Shown: positions 30,856 through 39,770 of the stretch, piece after piece
How positions within the stretch are numbered: position 1 is the first letter of the stretch
Layout: each line of letters begins with the position of its first letter
Source of the DNA: Faecalibacterium sp. I4-3-84
Lineage (GTDB): Bacteria; Bacillota; Clostridia; Oscillospirales; Ruminococcaceae
Direction: 5' to 3'
DNA: 64,000 bases
NCBI RefSeq assembly: GCF_023347255.1
Contig: NZ_CP094466.1
Location: 2,604,001-2,668,000 of the forward strand
Program-made: the position numbers and the translations under genes
The notes under the pieces: generated by a model
Database searches by the model: none
What the model saw: only the letters and a program-made list of their open reading frames with translations
What the model was told of the DNA's origin: nothing

Positions 30856-31622
30856 GCGGAAATCCCTCCCATCAACCAGATGGCGGCCATTATGCCGAGT
30901 GCAAGGGTGGCGGCCATCAGAATGGCTTCCACCAGCCGAAGAGAGCCGGAAATAATGTCCCCAAGTAGGATGTCCCGGATGGAATTTGTCAGCATGATGC
31001 CGGGGATCAGCAGCATGATGATGCCAATCAGAACTTTATCGGCATGAAACTGCATCCCAAAGCGGCAGAGCAGCAGAGTGGAGACACCGCTGAGAAATGA
31101 TGCTATAAACTGAAATTCTACGCCATTCATACAAAAAGGCGAGAGATAGCGCTCCATCCAGCAAATCAGAACGGCAATGCCGCCGGCCAGCAGGCCGTCC
31201 CAGAGATTTCCACCAAAGAAGATGGCAAAACTGGAAGCAGCCAACACACTGCCGGCAAGATGCAGTCTTGGGTCCGGATGCTGTGCCAGAATGGCATTCA
31301 GCTGGCGCTGAAACTCTTCTATGGAAGGAGGCGCTGTGCAGATACGGCGGCTGAGCGCATTGAGCTTTTCCAAGGTCAGCAGGTCATTGCTGGCAGCGTG
31401 ACGCAGGCGGCGGGTCTCGGTCTGCGGCGGCAGCGAGGGCATGGTAAGCGTGACCACGATGCTGGATGTGATCACGAATACATTCACATCTTCTGCCCCA
31501 TAGGCGATTGCGATCCGGTTCAAAGTGTCCTCAACGCGGAATACTTCTGCGCCACTGTTTTGTAAAGCTTCGCCCATTCGGACCAGAATGTGGAGAAAAT
31601 GACTGATCTCGGTCTCTTCCAC
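30852..31622 (-). CDS. Threonine/serine exporter, ThrE first domain
   Basis: A 256-residue ThrE/DUF1212 protein. The N-terminal cytosolic part (GEALQNSGAEVFRVEDTLNR) carries the family marks for hydrolase-like residues, and the C-terminal half has five helices, including MLLIPGIMLTNSIRDILLGD near residue 205. The start appears to be GTG 31622 with only a weak ribosome site. A TATAAT at about 31658-31663 on the minus strand could be its -10. It works with the downstream half as one exporter. Confidence 0.88.
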   Translation of the reverse strand: MEETEISHFLHILVRMGEALQNSGAEVFRVEDTLNRIAIAYGAEDVNVFVITSSIVVTLTMPSLPPQTETRRLRHAASNDLLTLEKLNALSRRICTAPPSIEEFQRQLNAILAQHPDPRLHLAGSVLAASSFAIFFGGNLWDGLLAGGIAVLICWMERYLSPFCMNGVEFQFIASFLSGVSTLLLCRFGMQFHADKVLIGIIMLLIPGIMLTNSIRDILLGDIISGSLRLVEAILMAATLALGIMAAIWLMGGISA

Positions 31623-31884
31623 AATATCACGCTCTTTTCATCTCGGTTTCTACATTATTATAGCGGGTGGACCGGCAGAACGCAAGACGCTGCAAGGACA
31701 GAGAGACTTTTTGACAACTGCATTGTTTACGCGGGCAATGGATCGTCTGGTTCTGAAGAAACGGCTTGCATCCGTTCTGTCACAGCGAAAGACTACGATC
31801 AGAGAAGAAAAAATTGAATCCAGTGCAAACGATTTTGCCGAGAATTGCATGAAATATTATAAAAGTATTATTCTTTTATGAATT

Positions 31885-31927
31885 TTAGCACTCTACTATT
31901 GACACTGCTAATAAACAGTGTTATAAC
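31885..31927 (+). promoter_or_regulatory. CIRCE operator overlapping second hsp20 promoter
   Basis: TTAGCACTC (31885-31893), N9, CACTGCTAA (31903-31911), with TTGACA (31899-31904), 17 bases and TATAAC (31922-31927). Same arrangement and almost same bases as at 3816, so the two Hsp20 genes should be co-regulated by HrcA. Confidence 0.85.
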
Positions 31928-31933
31928 AGTGGC

Positions 31934-32047
31934 GTGCTCAGGAGAAAGGGGCATGAGGGAACCGCAAGGCTCCCGGGAAGACTCCGCTCCTGATGCACGA
32001 TCTTGATTTTATGCCCGACCCGAACGCCGGGATTGGAGGGTTGTTTT
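31934..32047 (+). promoter_or_regulatory. Conserved leader of second hsp20
   Basis: Shares with 3866-3977 the blocks GTGGCGTGCTCAGGAG, GAACCGCAAGGCTCC and CCCGACCCGAACGCCGGG before the GGAGG. The region between the blocks has diverged freely, which points to selection on the blocks. Confidence 0.45.
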
Positions 32048-32518
32048 ATGTTTATGCCTGCTGTTTTCCATGAAAATCTGTTCGATGATTTCTTTGATCC
32101 GTTCTGGAACGACGGTGCGCTGGAGCGTGCAATGAATCGTGAAGAGCGTGAAGCCTTCGGCAAGCGCGGCGCAAACATGATGAAAACCGATGTGAAGCAG
32201 ACCGCCGATGGCAACTATGATGTGGCTGTTGACCTGCCCGGCTGCAAGAAGGAAGACGTTCAGATGGAACTGAGCGACGGCTACCTGACCATTCAGGCCG
32301 TCCGCAGCCACTCCAATGATGAGAAGGACAACGATGGCCGTTATCTGCGCCGTGAGACCTTCTCCGGTACCTGTGCCCGCAGCTTCTATGTGGGTGATGC
32401 CGTGAAGAAGGAGGACATCCACGCAAAGTTCGAGGATGGCATCCTGCGCATCGTGCTGCCCGCACCGCAGCAGCAGAAGGCTCTGCCTGCGAATCCCAAT
32501 CTCATTGAAATCGAATAA
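32048..32518 (+). CDS. Small heat shock protein (Hsp20), second copy
   Basis: A 156-residue paralogue of the gene at 3978: FHENLFDDFFDPFW N-terminus, alpha-crystallin domain from about residue 45 to 142 (DVAVDLPGCKKEDVQMEL, SFYVGDAVKKEDIHAKF, EDGILRIVLP) and C-terminal NLIEIE tail. One-residue insertions (DGNYD, GDAVKK) distinguish it from the first copy. It holds unfolding proteins for refolding by other chaperones. The start is placed by GGAGG 8 bases upstream. Confidence 0.95.
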   Translation: MFMPAVFHENLFDDFFDPFWNDGALERAMNREEREAFGKRGANMMKTDVKQTADGNYDVAVDLPGCKKEDVQMELSDGYLTIQAVRSHSNDEKDNDGRYLRRETFSGTCARSFYVGDAVKKEDIHAKFEDGILRIVLPAPQQQKALPANPNLIEIE

Positions 32519-32560
32519 CGTTTGTGCACCGGTGTGAGGAACACCGGCGCATAGAACCAG

Positions 32561-32598
32561 CCCCCGGAGAACCGTAAAAAGCTCTTCGGGGGTTTTTG
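32561..32598 (+). terminator. Terminator of second hsp20
   Basis: CCCCCGGAGAAC pairs with GCTCTTCGGGGG, followed by TTTTTGTG. It is a diverged relative of the terminator module at 4456, 6697 and 39930. Confidence 0.85.
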
Positions 32599-32628
32599 TG
32601 TTCTGACATCTCTACTTGATGGGATGAA

Positions 32629-32757
32629 TTATTTCCGACTTGTCAGCCGGTTGAGCAGCATCACAGCCAGAACAATGACACCAATGACGAGAAGAATGCC
32701 GACCATGCCGATGAGCATCATGGGCATGGTGGTCATCCACGAAGAAAGATGAAGCAT
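32629..32757 (-). CDS. OadG-like small subunit of sodium-pump decarboxylase
   Basis: A 42-residue protein, one helix (MLIGMVGILLVIGVIVLAVM) with a basic tail LLNRLTSRK, starting MLHLSSWMTT. GGAGGT precedes ATG 32757. It lies 13 bases after the beta-subunit gene. Single-helix gamma/OadG-type subunits assemble with OadB/GcdB, so that role is likely, but the sequence is too short to be certain. Confidence 0.6.
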   Translation of the reverse strand: MLHLSSWMTTMPMMLIGMVGILLVIGVIVLAVMLLNRLTSRK

Positions 32758-32770
32758 AAGTGTACCTCCG

Positions 32771-33901
32771 TTAAGCCATCAGGGTCAGAATCAGGCCGCC
32801 TGCAATGACGGATGCGATCTGCCCCGAAACGTTGACGCTGATGGAGTACATCAGCAGGAAATTCTGGTTATCTTCTTCCAATCCCATCTTGTTGACCACA
32901 CGGCCGCTCATGGGGAAGGCCGAGATGCCGGCTGCACCGATCATCGGGTTCAGTTTTTTGCCTTCGGGCAGGAACAGGTTCAGCAGCTTTGCAAACAGCA
33001 CGCCGCCTGCGGTATCAAAAACGAAGGCTACCAGACCCAGTGCAAGGATGAGCAGGGTATCGGGCCGGACAAATTTGTCAGCGGTCATCTGTCCGGCCAC
33101 GGTCAGGCCCAGCACGATGGTGATGAGGTTTGCCAGCACATTCTGCGCGGTTTCGCTGAGGGCATTCAGTACGCCGCACTCCCGCAGCAGGTTGCCGAAC
33201 ATCAGAAAACCAACTAGAGCTACGCTGGCAGGAGCTACCATACCGGCAATGATGGTTACCACAATGGGGAACAGGATCTTCGTCAGCTGGCTGACATTGC
33301 CCTTTTCATAGGGCATCCGGATGCGGCGGTCCTTCTGGGTGGTCAGCAGTTTAATGACCGGCGGCTGCACGATGGGCACCAGAGCCATGTAACTGTACGC
33401 TGCCACCATGATGGCACCAAGGTACTGGGAGTTGAGGGTGTTGGCTACAAAAATGGCGGTGGGACCGTCCGCTGCACCAATGACAGCGATGGAAGCAGCA
33501 TCCTTCAGATCAAAGAAGAAGCCTGCCAGAAACAGGGTGAAGAAAATACCAAACTGCGCTGCGGCACCAAAGAGCATGAGCCACGGCTTTTCCAGCAGGG
33601 GGCCAAAGTCGATCATAGCACCAATGCCGATGAAAAGCAGCAGGGGAAACAGCTCGTTGGACATGCCTGCTTCAAACAGGGCAGAAATGGGGCCTACAGT
33701 ATCGCCCTGCGTGATGGCACCGGACAGCGGCAGATTGACCAGAATGGCACCGAAGCCCATGGGCAGCAGCAGGCTCGGCTCCATCTTTTTGGCGATGGCA
33801 AGGTAGATGAGCAATGCACCAATGCCCCACATCACCACCATCTGCCAAGTCAGGTTTCCAAAATTGGAAAACAGACTTGCGAATGTGTTCAGAAAGTTCA
33901 T
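32771..33901 (-). CDS. Sodium ion-translocating decarboxylase beta subunit
   Basis: A 376-residue integral membrane protein of the OadB/GcdB/MmdB family, which couples decarboxylation of a biotin-bound carboxylate to Na+ export. ATG 33901 follows AGGAGG and gives MNFLNTFASLFSNFG. The hallmark GAADGPTAIFVANTL near residue 185 holds the Na+-binding Asp, and NPMIGAAGISAFPMSGRVVN near 330 is the second conserved motif. The alpha (carboxyltransferase) and biotin subunits are not adjacent. The gene lies behind a riboswitch-like leader with a terminator. Confidence 0.93.
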   Translation of the reverse strand: MNFLNTFASLFSNFGNLTWQMVVMWGIGALLIYLAIAKKMEPSLLLPMGFGAILVNLPLSGAITQGDTVGPISALFEAGMSNELFPLLLFIGIGAMIDFGPLLEKPWLMLFGAAAQFGIFFTLFLAGFFFDLKDAASIAVIGAADGPTAIFVANTLNSQYLGAIMVAAYSYMALVPIVQPPVIKLLTTQKDRRIRMPYEKGNVSQLTKILFPIVVTIIAGMVAPASVALVGFLMFGNLLRECGVLNALSETAQNVLANLITIVLGLTVAGQMTADKFVRPDTLLILALGLVAFVFDTAGGVLFAKLLNLFLPEGKKLNPMIGAAGISAFPMSGRVVNKMGLEEDNQNFLLMYSISVNVSGQIASVIAGGLILTLMA

Positions 33902-33941
33902 AGTTTTCTTGCCTCCTATTGTGCTCCGGTGCGGTGACAAG

Positions 33942-34090
33942 AAAAAAGAGACTCCCGCCACAGCACCTTGTCTGTGACAAAAGTCTCAAGCGAACACATG
34001 ACATCGGGCATTTCTGCCGTGATGACGCTGCCATGCAGCAGTCTCCCGAAGAATAAGCCGGAACACTGCCCTTTACTCCCTTTTATCAGA
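33942..34090 (-). ncRNA. Riboswitch-like leader (yybP-ykoY Mn2+ type candidate)
   Basis: On the minus strand the leader starts AAAAGGGAGTA (about 34085) and ends its first domain with GAGACTTTT (33979-33987). These are the P1 strands of the yybP-ykoY manganese riboswitch (AAAGGGGAGUA ... GAGACYUUU). GGGCA/TGCCC inside can form the next helix. The same GAGACT also pairs with GGAGTCTC, giving a terminator followed by TTTTTTCTTG (33942-33955). So P1 and the terminator compete, an ON-switch design. It sits about 40 bases before the decarboxylase beta gene. The family call is from motif memory, with no covariance search made. Confidence 0.5.
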
Positions 34091-34178
34091 TGTATTAAAA
34101 CAGAATATGGGAAAACTGTCAAGAAAAATACAGAAATCTTTTCTGTATCTTATAAGGGTCTTTCCGCTGTGGTTCACG

Positions 34179-34331
34179 CAAGCTGATTACAGCAAGGCCT
34201 TTCTGGAAGCTCACCGGGAGGCAATCACCCTGCACAAGGCGGCGAAAGCTGCCTTTGACGAAGCCGGGCTGCAAAAACTGCCGAAGGTCAAGGAGTTGGA
34301 TGCAGAGTTCGCAGAACTTCTGACCAAATAG
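34179..34331 (+). pseudogene. Relaxase/mobilisation protein fragment
   Basis: In frame: ADYSKAFLEAHREAITLHKA, AKAAFDEAGLQKLPKVKELD, AEFAELLTK before TAG. This is the C-terminal helical part seen in relaxase/mobilisation proteins of Clostridia transposons (HRxxITLHKAAK, LPxVKxL). No start or catalytic domain is present. It is debris of a former mobile element. Confidence 0.6.
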
Positions 34332-34350
34332 TGTTCACAAGCATAAACTC

Positions 34351-34379
34351 TTGAAATGCTTCTGTCATAATGTTACAAT
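34351..34379 (+). promoter_or_regulatory. Promoter of hybrid sensor kinase
   Basis: TTGAAA (34351-34356), 17 bases, TACAAT (34374-34379). The leader to the preferred start is about 140 bases. Confidence 0.6.
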
Positions 34380-34522
34380 ACATGCTAGATACGTTGGTAT
34401 ATATACTGTTCAAAAAGCTGCTGACAACAGGATGCGATCAAGGCTGCCATGAACTTCTTGAAACCTGTGCAATGGAAATAAAACGGAATGAGACCGTCTG
34501 GGGCGGAGAAAGATTGGATGAA

Positions 34523-37369
34523 ATGAAAAACTCTGGAATGAGCGAAACCATGCGCTCCCTGACACGGAAAAGCGTCTGTGCGCTGCTGAGTCTGCTGCTG
34601 TTGCTGTCAGCCGTGCTCCCTGTGAAGGCTGTCGCAGAAACCGCCCCAATAAAGATCATCCGCGTCGGCTCGTTTGAGGACACCTTCAACTATTGCAACG
34701 AGAAGGGCGCAAGAAAGGGCTACGGCTACGAATTACTGCAGACCTTATCCGGCTATACAGGCTGGCAGTTCGAATATGTGACCTGCGACTGGTCAGACTG
34801 CTTCGAAAAGCTCAAAAACGGCGAAATCGACATCATGGGCGGTATTTCTTATACGGAGGATCGCGCTGAGGAAATGCTGTTTTCGGACGAGCCGATGGGG
34901 GAAGAAAAATATTACCTCTACGTCGATCTTTCGCGTGCAGACATCTCCGCCTCCAACTTCAAAACGCTGAACGGCAAAAAGGTCGGTGTTCTGATGGGAA
35001 CGGAACCGGAAGTGATGCTGACCGAATGGGAGGAAAAATACGGCATAAAAACGCAGCACGTCAACATCTCCAACAACGAGGATGTGAAGCAAAAGCTGGC
35101 AAACCACGAGATCGACTGCTTTGTTTCGCTGGAAGAATCCTTATGGGCAGAGCTTGGCATCTCGACCATAACCCGCGTGGGAAAATCCAGCATCTACTAT
35201 GTGCTCAACAAAGACCGTTCTGATCTCAAGGAAGAACTGGACAATGCGATGCGCGCGTTGGACGAAGCGGCTCCTTTTTATACAGCGGATCTGTGTAAAA
35301 AGTATTTCTCGCTGGATTATAAGCCCATCCTTACGGGAGAGGAAAAGGCGTGGCTCAGAAAGCACGGTGCGATCCGAATGGGCTTTCTGACGAGTGATCG
35401 CGGCGTCAGCACCTATGACCCTGCCACCGGGGAGATTACCGGGACAATCACGGATTATATTCAGTTTGCAACAGATTGTCTGGGCAATCAGGAGCTGGAA
35501 TTCCATCTGGTCGGCTATGACGACAAAGAGGCGGAACTCAATGCGCTGAAATCAGGCGAGATCGACATGGTCTTCCATTTCGACCAGAGTCCCAATCTGG
35601 CAGAAGAATATCGCGTTGCCTGCACCAACACAACGTGGACCTCCAATATGATGGCGGTCACGAACAAACAGCTCTTTACCGAAAACCAAGTGAACCGCAT
35701 TGCCGTTCCCCAAAACAAGATTTCCCTAACAAGGTACATTGCGTTTTATTATCCGCAGTGGGAAATCGTGGACTGCGATACACAGGAGGATGCGATAAAA
35801 CTGGTCAAGGACGGACAGGCAGACTGTTTTGTCACCGGGATCAGCAGTGAGGGAAATTACAGTAAGAAATACGGCTTTTACAGCGTTCCGCTGCCTAACC
35901 CTGCCAATTCCTGCTTTGCGGTCAATAGCGGAAACCGCAGCCTGCTGTCCATCCTGAACAAAACGATCAAGGCAATGCCAGCCAATATGCTTACCAGCTC
36001 TCTGGCGATGTATAAGAGCTCCTCGCGGAAGGTTACCCTGATCGATTTTATAAAGGATAACTTCTTTATGGTTCTGCTGATCAGCAGCATTGCGGTTGCA
36101 GTTGTTCTGCTCACGATTTTGAAGCTGCTCCAGAAGGCGCGTAAAGCCGAAGCTGCTGCAAGAAAAGCCGCAAACGATACGCAGGAACTGAATGCAAAAT
36201 TGCAGGTCGCTGTGGAAAACGCGGAGAGTGCGAACCGCGCCAAATCCACCTTCCTGTTCAATATGTCGCATGATATCCGCACGCCCATGAACGCCATTAT
36301 CGGCTATGCAGACCTTGCCTCCCGGCATCTGGACGACCCTGCAAAGCTGGAAAAATACATGGAGAACATTCAGGTGTGCGGACAGAACCTGCTGATGCTG
36401 CTGAACAACGTTCTGGATCTTGCCCGGATCGAGAATGACAAGACGGAGATGGAGTATTCTGTTTCGGATGTCGATAAGGATTTCCGTAATTGCGTTGCGA
36501 TGTTCCAGAATCAGGCAGACAGCAAGGGGCAGACGCTTACGGTGACAGCACATCTGCTGTATCCGTATGTCTATGCGGATATTCCGCACCTGACCGAGGT
36601 CTGTACAAACCTTGTCAGCAACGCGGTCAAATACACGGGAGCCGGCGGCACGATCCACTGCGATGTCACGCAGAAGCCCGGCAAAAAAGAGGGCTGGTGC
36701 GATATGGTGGTCACGGTTGCCGATAATGGCATCGGAATGTCGCAGGAGTTCCAGAAGCATATCTTTGAACCCTTTGAACGGGAACGCACTTCCACCGTCA
36801 GCAAGGTGGAGGGCAGCGGCATCGGAATGGGCATTGTGAAAAAACTGGTTGAGCTGATGAGCGGCACCGTGGAAGTGGAGAGCAAGATCGGTGTTGGCTC
36901 CACATTTACTGTGACCATTCCCTGCCGCATTGTGTCCGGGGATGAAACACAGGCGAAACGAGAAACAAACCCTTCGGATCAAAAGTGCCTGTGCGGTACA
37001 AGGATCCTGCTGACCGAGGACAACGACCTCAATGCGGAGATCGCCGTCGAACTGCTGCAGGAAGAGGGCTGCACGGTAGACCGCGCCAAAGACGGCGTGG
37101 AATGTGTGGATATGCTGGAAAAGGCTGCGAACGGAACGTATCAGATGATCCTTATGGATATCCAGATGCCTGTGATGAACGGCTACGATGCGGCAAAGAA
37201 GATACGGAGGATGGATGACCCCCAAAAGGCGGGCATCCCTATCATCGCCATGACGGCAAATGCTTTTTCCGAAGATAAACAGGCAGCATTGGATGTCGGA
37301 ATGAACGATCATATCGCAAAGCCGATCAATATGAATATCCTTGTGCCGACCATCCAGAAATACCTTTGA
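34523..37369 (+). CDS. Hybrid sensor histidine kinase with two SBP_bac_3 domains
   Basis: A 948-residue membrane sensor. ATG 34523 is the chosen start, and later ATGs at 34538 and 34550 are possible. A signal peptide (VCALLSLLLLLSAVLPVKA) is followed by two tandem periplasmic solute-binding domains (about 45-265 and 280-510), one helix (about 515-535), a coiled coil, HisKA with His583 in FNMSHDIRTPMNAIIGY, HATPase with TNLVSNAVKYT, DNGIGM and GSGIGMGIV, and a receiver with Asp879 in LMDIQMPVMNG. Such BvgS-like sensors detect amino acids or other small ligands. There is no adjacent response regulator, so output is probably through the receiver or a distant partner. Confidence 0.92.
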   Translation: MKNSGMSETMRSLTRKSVCALLSLLLLLSAVLPVKAVAETAPIKIIRVGSFEDTFNYCNEKGARKGYGYELLQTLSGYTGWQFEYVTCDWSDCFEKLKNGEIDIMGGISYTEDRAEEMLFSDEPMGEEKYYLYVDLSRADISASNFKTLNGKKVGVLMGTEPEVMLTEWEEKYGIKTQHVNISNNEDVKQKLANHEIDCFVSLEESLWAELGISTITRVGKSSIYYVLNKDRSDLKEELDNAMRALDEAAPFYTADLCKKYFSLDYKPILTGEEKAWLRKHGAIRMGFLTSDRGVSTYDPATGEITGTITDYIQFATDCLGNQELEFHLVGYDDKEAELNALKSGEIDMVFHFDQSPNLAEEYRVACTNTTWTSNMMAVTNKQLFTENQVNRIAVPQNKISLTRYIAFYYPQWEIVDCDTQEDAIKLVKDGQADCFVTGISSEGNYSKKYGFYSVPLPNPANSCFAVNSGNRSLLSILNKTIKAMPANMLTSSLAMYKSSSRKVTLIDFIKDNFFMVLLISSIAVAVVLLTILKLLQKARKAEAAARKAANDTQELNAKLQVAVENAESANRAKSTFLFNMSHDIRTPMNAIIGYADLASRHLDDPAKLEKYMENIQVCGQNLLMLLNNVLDLARIENDKTEMEYSVSDVDKDFRNCVAMFQNQADSKGQTLTVTAHLLYPYVYADIPHLTEVCTNLVSNAVKYTGAGGTIHCDVTQKPGKKEGWCDMVVTVADNGIGMSQEFQKHIFEPFERERTSTVSKVEGSGIGMGIVKKLVELMSGTVEVESKIGVGSTFTVTIPCRIVSGDETQAKRETNPSDQKCLCGTRILLTEDNDLNAEIAVELLQEEGCTVDRAKDGVECVDMLEKAANGTYQMILMDIQMPVMNGYDAAKKIRRMDDPQKAGIPIIAMTANAFSEDKQAALDVGMNDHIAKPINMNILVPTIQKYL

Positions 37370-37427
37370 TGCGGACAGAAAGTTTTGCATAAGAACCTCC
37401 GCAGGCCGTAATGCACCCGCTAAACGA

Positions 37428-37477
37428 ATACCGCCGAGGAACTTTTCCGGTTGGAAGATGTCCTCAGCGGTATTTTC
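37428..37477 (+). terminator. Terminator after sensor kinase
   Basis: ATACCGCCGAGGA pairs with TCCTCAGCGGTAT, with TTTTC after it, about 60 bases past the stop. Confidence 0.7.
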
Positions 37478-37491
37478 AGTTTATATATGTG

Positions 37492-37662
37492 GCACAGGCA
37501 GATGGAAAGCTCTGCAGCTATTGCAGAGAGGATTTCTGCAACACCGAAAACGGACGGATGATCGTGGAGCTGTATCTGGGCAAACAGGGACATCACATTT
37601 TGAGGAATCTTGTATTAAACAGGGCAGCAGCCCTTAAAAAGAGTGACAGCGTTTCAGATTGA
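37492..37662 (+). other. Uncertain ORF or gene fragment
   Basis: An open frame encodes AQADGKLCSYCREDFCNTEN, GRMIVELYLGKQGHHILRN and LVLNRAAALKKSD. The first in-frame ATG (37411) lies before the terminator and lacks a ribosome site, so the coding part may be a fragment. A C-x2-C pair is visible. I do not recognise it. Confidence 0.25.
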
Positions 37663-37682
37663 AATGCTTTCACTCTTTTTTG
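37635..37682 (+). terminator. Intrinsic terminator
   Basis: AAAAAGAGTGA pairs with TTTCACTCTTTTTTG, with an internal GTTTCA...GAAATG hairpin. It isolates the polymerase operon promoter that follows. Confidence 0.75.
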
Positions 37683-37785
37683 TTGTCTGAATCACAGATA
37701 AAATAGCCGCTTCATCTTGAAAACAGCGTAAAGATTTATTATAATAAGATAAATAGTTGTGTCTTATACAAAGGAGGGCTGAAGT

Positions 37786-39291
37786 ATGGCAGCGCCGCGC
37801 ACCTATCTGGCAATCGACCTGAAAAGCTTCTATGCCTCGGTGGAGTGCGTAGACCGCCATCTGGACCCCCTGACCACCAATCTCGTGGTGGCAGACGCAT
37901 CCCGCACCGAAAAGACCATCTGCCTTGCTGTATCGCCCTCCCTGAAAGCCTACAAGATACCCGGCAGAGCACGGCTGTTTGAAGCCGTTCAGCGGGTGAA
38001 AGAGGTCAACGCCCAGCGGCTGCAAACTGCCATCCAACAACACAAGGCAGTGCGTGGGGAGGATGGCAAGTACCGCTTTGCCAGCACCTCTTTCGATGCC
38101 AACGCCCTGAACGCAGACCCGGCGCTGGGGCTGAGCTATATTGTTGCGCCGCCCCGGATGCAGCGGTATCTGGATGTGTCCACCCAAATCTACAAAACTT
38201 ACCTCAAATATGTGTCCCCGGCAGACATCTACCCCTACTCCATCGACGAGGTTTTTATTGATGTGACGGGATATCTGCCCTATTACCACATGAGTGCCCA
38301 TGAACTTGCCATGACCATGGTGCGGGAGGTGCTGTACAACACCGGCATCACCGCAACGGCAGGCATCGGCACCAACCTCTACCTTGCAAAGCTGGCCATG
38401 GACATCGTAGCCAAGCACATCCCGGCGGACAAGGATGGTGTCCGCATTGCGGAGCTGGACGAGCAGTCCTATCGGTATCTGCTGTGGAGCCACCGCCCCT
38501 TGACGGATTTCTGGATGACAGGTCCCGGCACAGTGAAAAAGCTGGAAGCACACGGCATTTATACGATGGGGGACTTGGCACGTTTTTCTATCCACGGAGA
38601 AGATCGACTGTATGAGATTTTCGGCGTAGATGCAGAGATCCTTATTGACCACGCATGGGGCTGCGAGCCCTGCGGCATAGAGCAAATCAAAAGCTACAAG
38701 CCCAGCACCAACAGCATCAGCGAGGGGCAGGTGCTGACCTGCCCTTACCCCAACGATAAGGCAAAGCTCATTGTCCGGGAAATGGCGGAAATCTTGATGT
38801 TCCGGCTCACCGAAAAAAAGCTGGTGACGGAATCCATCACCTTGGAAGTAGGCTACGACCGGGAGAATGTGGACAAGGGCGGCTACCGTGGTCTGACCCA
38901 GACCGACCGCTACGGCAGAATCATCCCCAAGGCGGCACACGGCACCGTCCGGTTTGATGTCCCCACCAATCTGGGCAGCACCCTCATCAACGAAAGCGCA
39001 AAGCTGTTTGAGCGCATCACCGACCCGGCGCTGACAGTGCGGCGCATTACCATCAACGCCAATAAGGTCACGCCGGACGAGGGCATCTATCAGGTGGACT
39101 TTTTCACCGACACCAAGAAGCTGGAAAAGGAGAAAAAGCTCCAGCAAGCCATGCTGGGCATCAAGAACAAGTACGGCAAAAACGCTGTGCTGAAAGCCAG
39201 CAGCTACGAGGAGGGTGCCACCATGCGCCAGCGCAATGCGCAGATCGGCGGTCACAGCGCAGGAGGTTCGGATGAAAAACTACAAAAATAG
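37786..39291 (+). CDS. Y-family DNA polymerase (UmuC/UvrX type)
   Basis: A 501-residue translesion DNA polymerase. Catalytic carboxylates occur in YLAIDLKSFYASVECVDR (Asp10) and the SIDEVFIDVTGY motif (about residues 158-168). The thumb/HhH part follows (GPGTVKKLEAHGI) and a little-finger domain ends near residue 430. The RMxx-type steric gate region SFYASVE is intact. It overlaps by 20 bases a YolD-like gene, the usual partner in Firmicutes and their mobile elements. No clear LexA box (CGAAC-N4-GTTCG) was seen upstream, so SOS control is uncertain. AAAGGAGG precedes the start. Confidence 0.93.
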   Translation: MAAPRTYLAIDLKSFYASVECVDRHLDPLTTNLVVADASRTEKTICLAVSPSLKAYKIPGRARLFEAVQRVKEVNAQRLQTAIQQHKAVRGEDGKYRFASTSFDANALNADPALGLSYIVAPPRMQRYLDVSTQIYKTYLKYVSPADIYPYSIDEVFIDVTGYLPYYHMSAHELAMTMVREVLYNTGITATAGIGTNLYLAKLAMDIVAKHIPADKDGVRIAELDEQSYRYLLWSHRPLTDFWMTGPGTVKKLEAHGIYTMGDLARFSIHGEDRLYEIFGVDAEILIDHAWGCEPCGIEQIKSYKPSTNSISEGQVLTCPYPNDKAKLIVREMAEILMFRLTEKKLVTESITLEVGYDRENVDKGGYRGLTQTDRYGRIIPKAAHGTVRFDVPTNLGSTLINESAKLFERITDPALTVRRITINANKVTPDEGIYQVDFFTDTKKLEKEKKLQQAMLGIKNKYGKNAVLKASSYEEGATMRQRNAQIGGHSAGGSDEKLQK

Positions 39292-39769
39292 CAAAATTGG
39301 GCGGGAGACCGCCCAAAAGTACGGGGACATCATAGAGATGGAACGCCCCCGGACCGAAGAATCCCTTCGCAAGCACCCCCGCATGACCCTTCAGAACCGT
39401 GCCAAAATCTTTTCGCCCTTCTCTCCACTGCGGGGCTATGACGAACAGCTTGCCGCAGAAAAGCAGCGCACCGAGCGGGTACCCAAGCGCATTCTGACCG
39501 AGGAAGAAATGTCGGCTCTGTCCGATCGTCTGATACAGGTCACCAAGGGCATGACCATCACAGTGCGGTACTTCAAGGAGGACACCGCCCACCCGGAGAT
39601 TCCGGCAGTGGGCAACTATATCACACTGACAGGAAAAGCAGACCGCATCGACCCGGTGTTCCGCACCCTACAGGTGGGCGATACCGTGGTGCCCTTTGAA
39701 AATCTGGTGAAACTCGGCGGGGAGGGTATCATGGACATTGATGCGTATCTGGGCATCGGAGAAGAATGA
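39272..39769 (+). CDS. YolD-like family protein
   Basis: A 165-residue protein starting MKNYKNSKIGRETAQKYGDI, with AGGAGGTT before ATG 39272. The pattern RAKIFSPFSPLRGYDEQLA and the following beta-rich YolD domain (MTITVRYFKEDTAHPEIPA onwards, ending VPFENLVKLGGEGIMDID) match YolD-like proteins that accompany Y-family polymerases. Function: probably modulates the polymerase. Translation is coupled by a 20-base overlap. Confidence 0.88.
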   Translation: MKNYKNSKIGRETAQKYGDIIEMERPRTEESLRKHPRMTLQNRAKIFSPFSPLRGYDEQLAAEKQRTERVPKRILTEEEMSALSDRLIQVTKGMTITVRYFKEDTAHPEIPAVGNYITLTGKADRIDPVFRTLQVGDTVVPFENLVKLGGEGIMDIDAYLGIGEE

Positions 39770-39770
39770 G

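Noticed and set aside
35726-37390. A 554-codon minus-strand frame inside the sensor kinase gene
   Set aside because: The opposite strand carries HisKA, HATPase and receiver motifs in order. The minus frame has none.
37741-37780. LexA/SOS box before the Y-family polymerase
   Set aside because: No CGAAC-N4-GTTCG-like sequence is present. The region is simply AT-rich.
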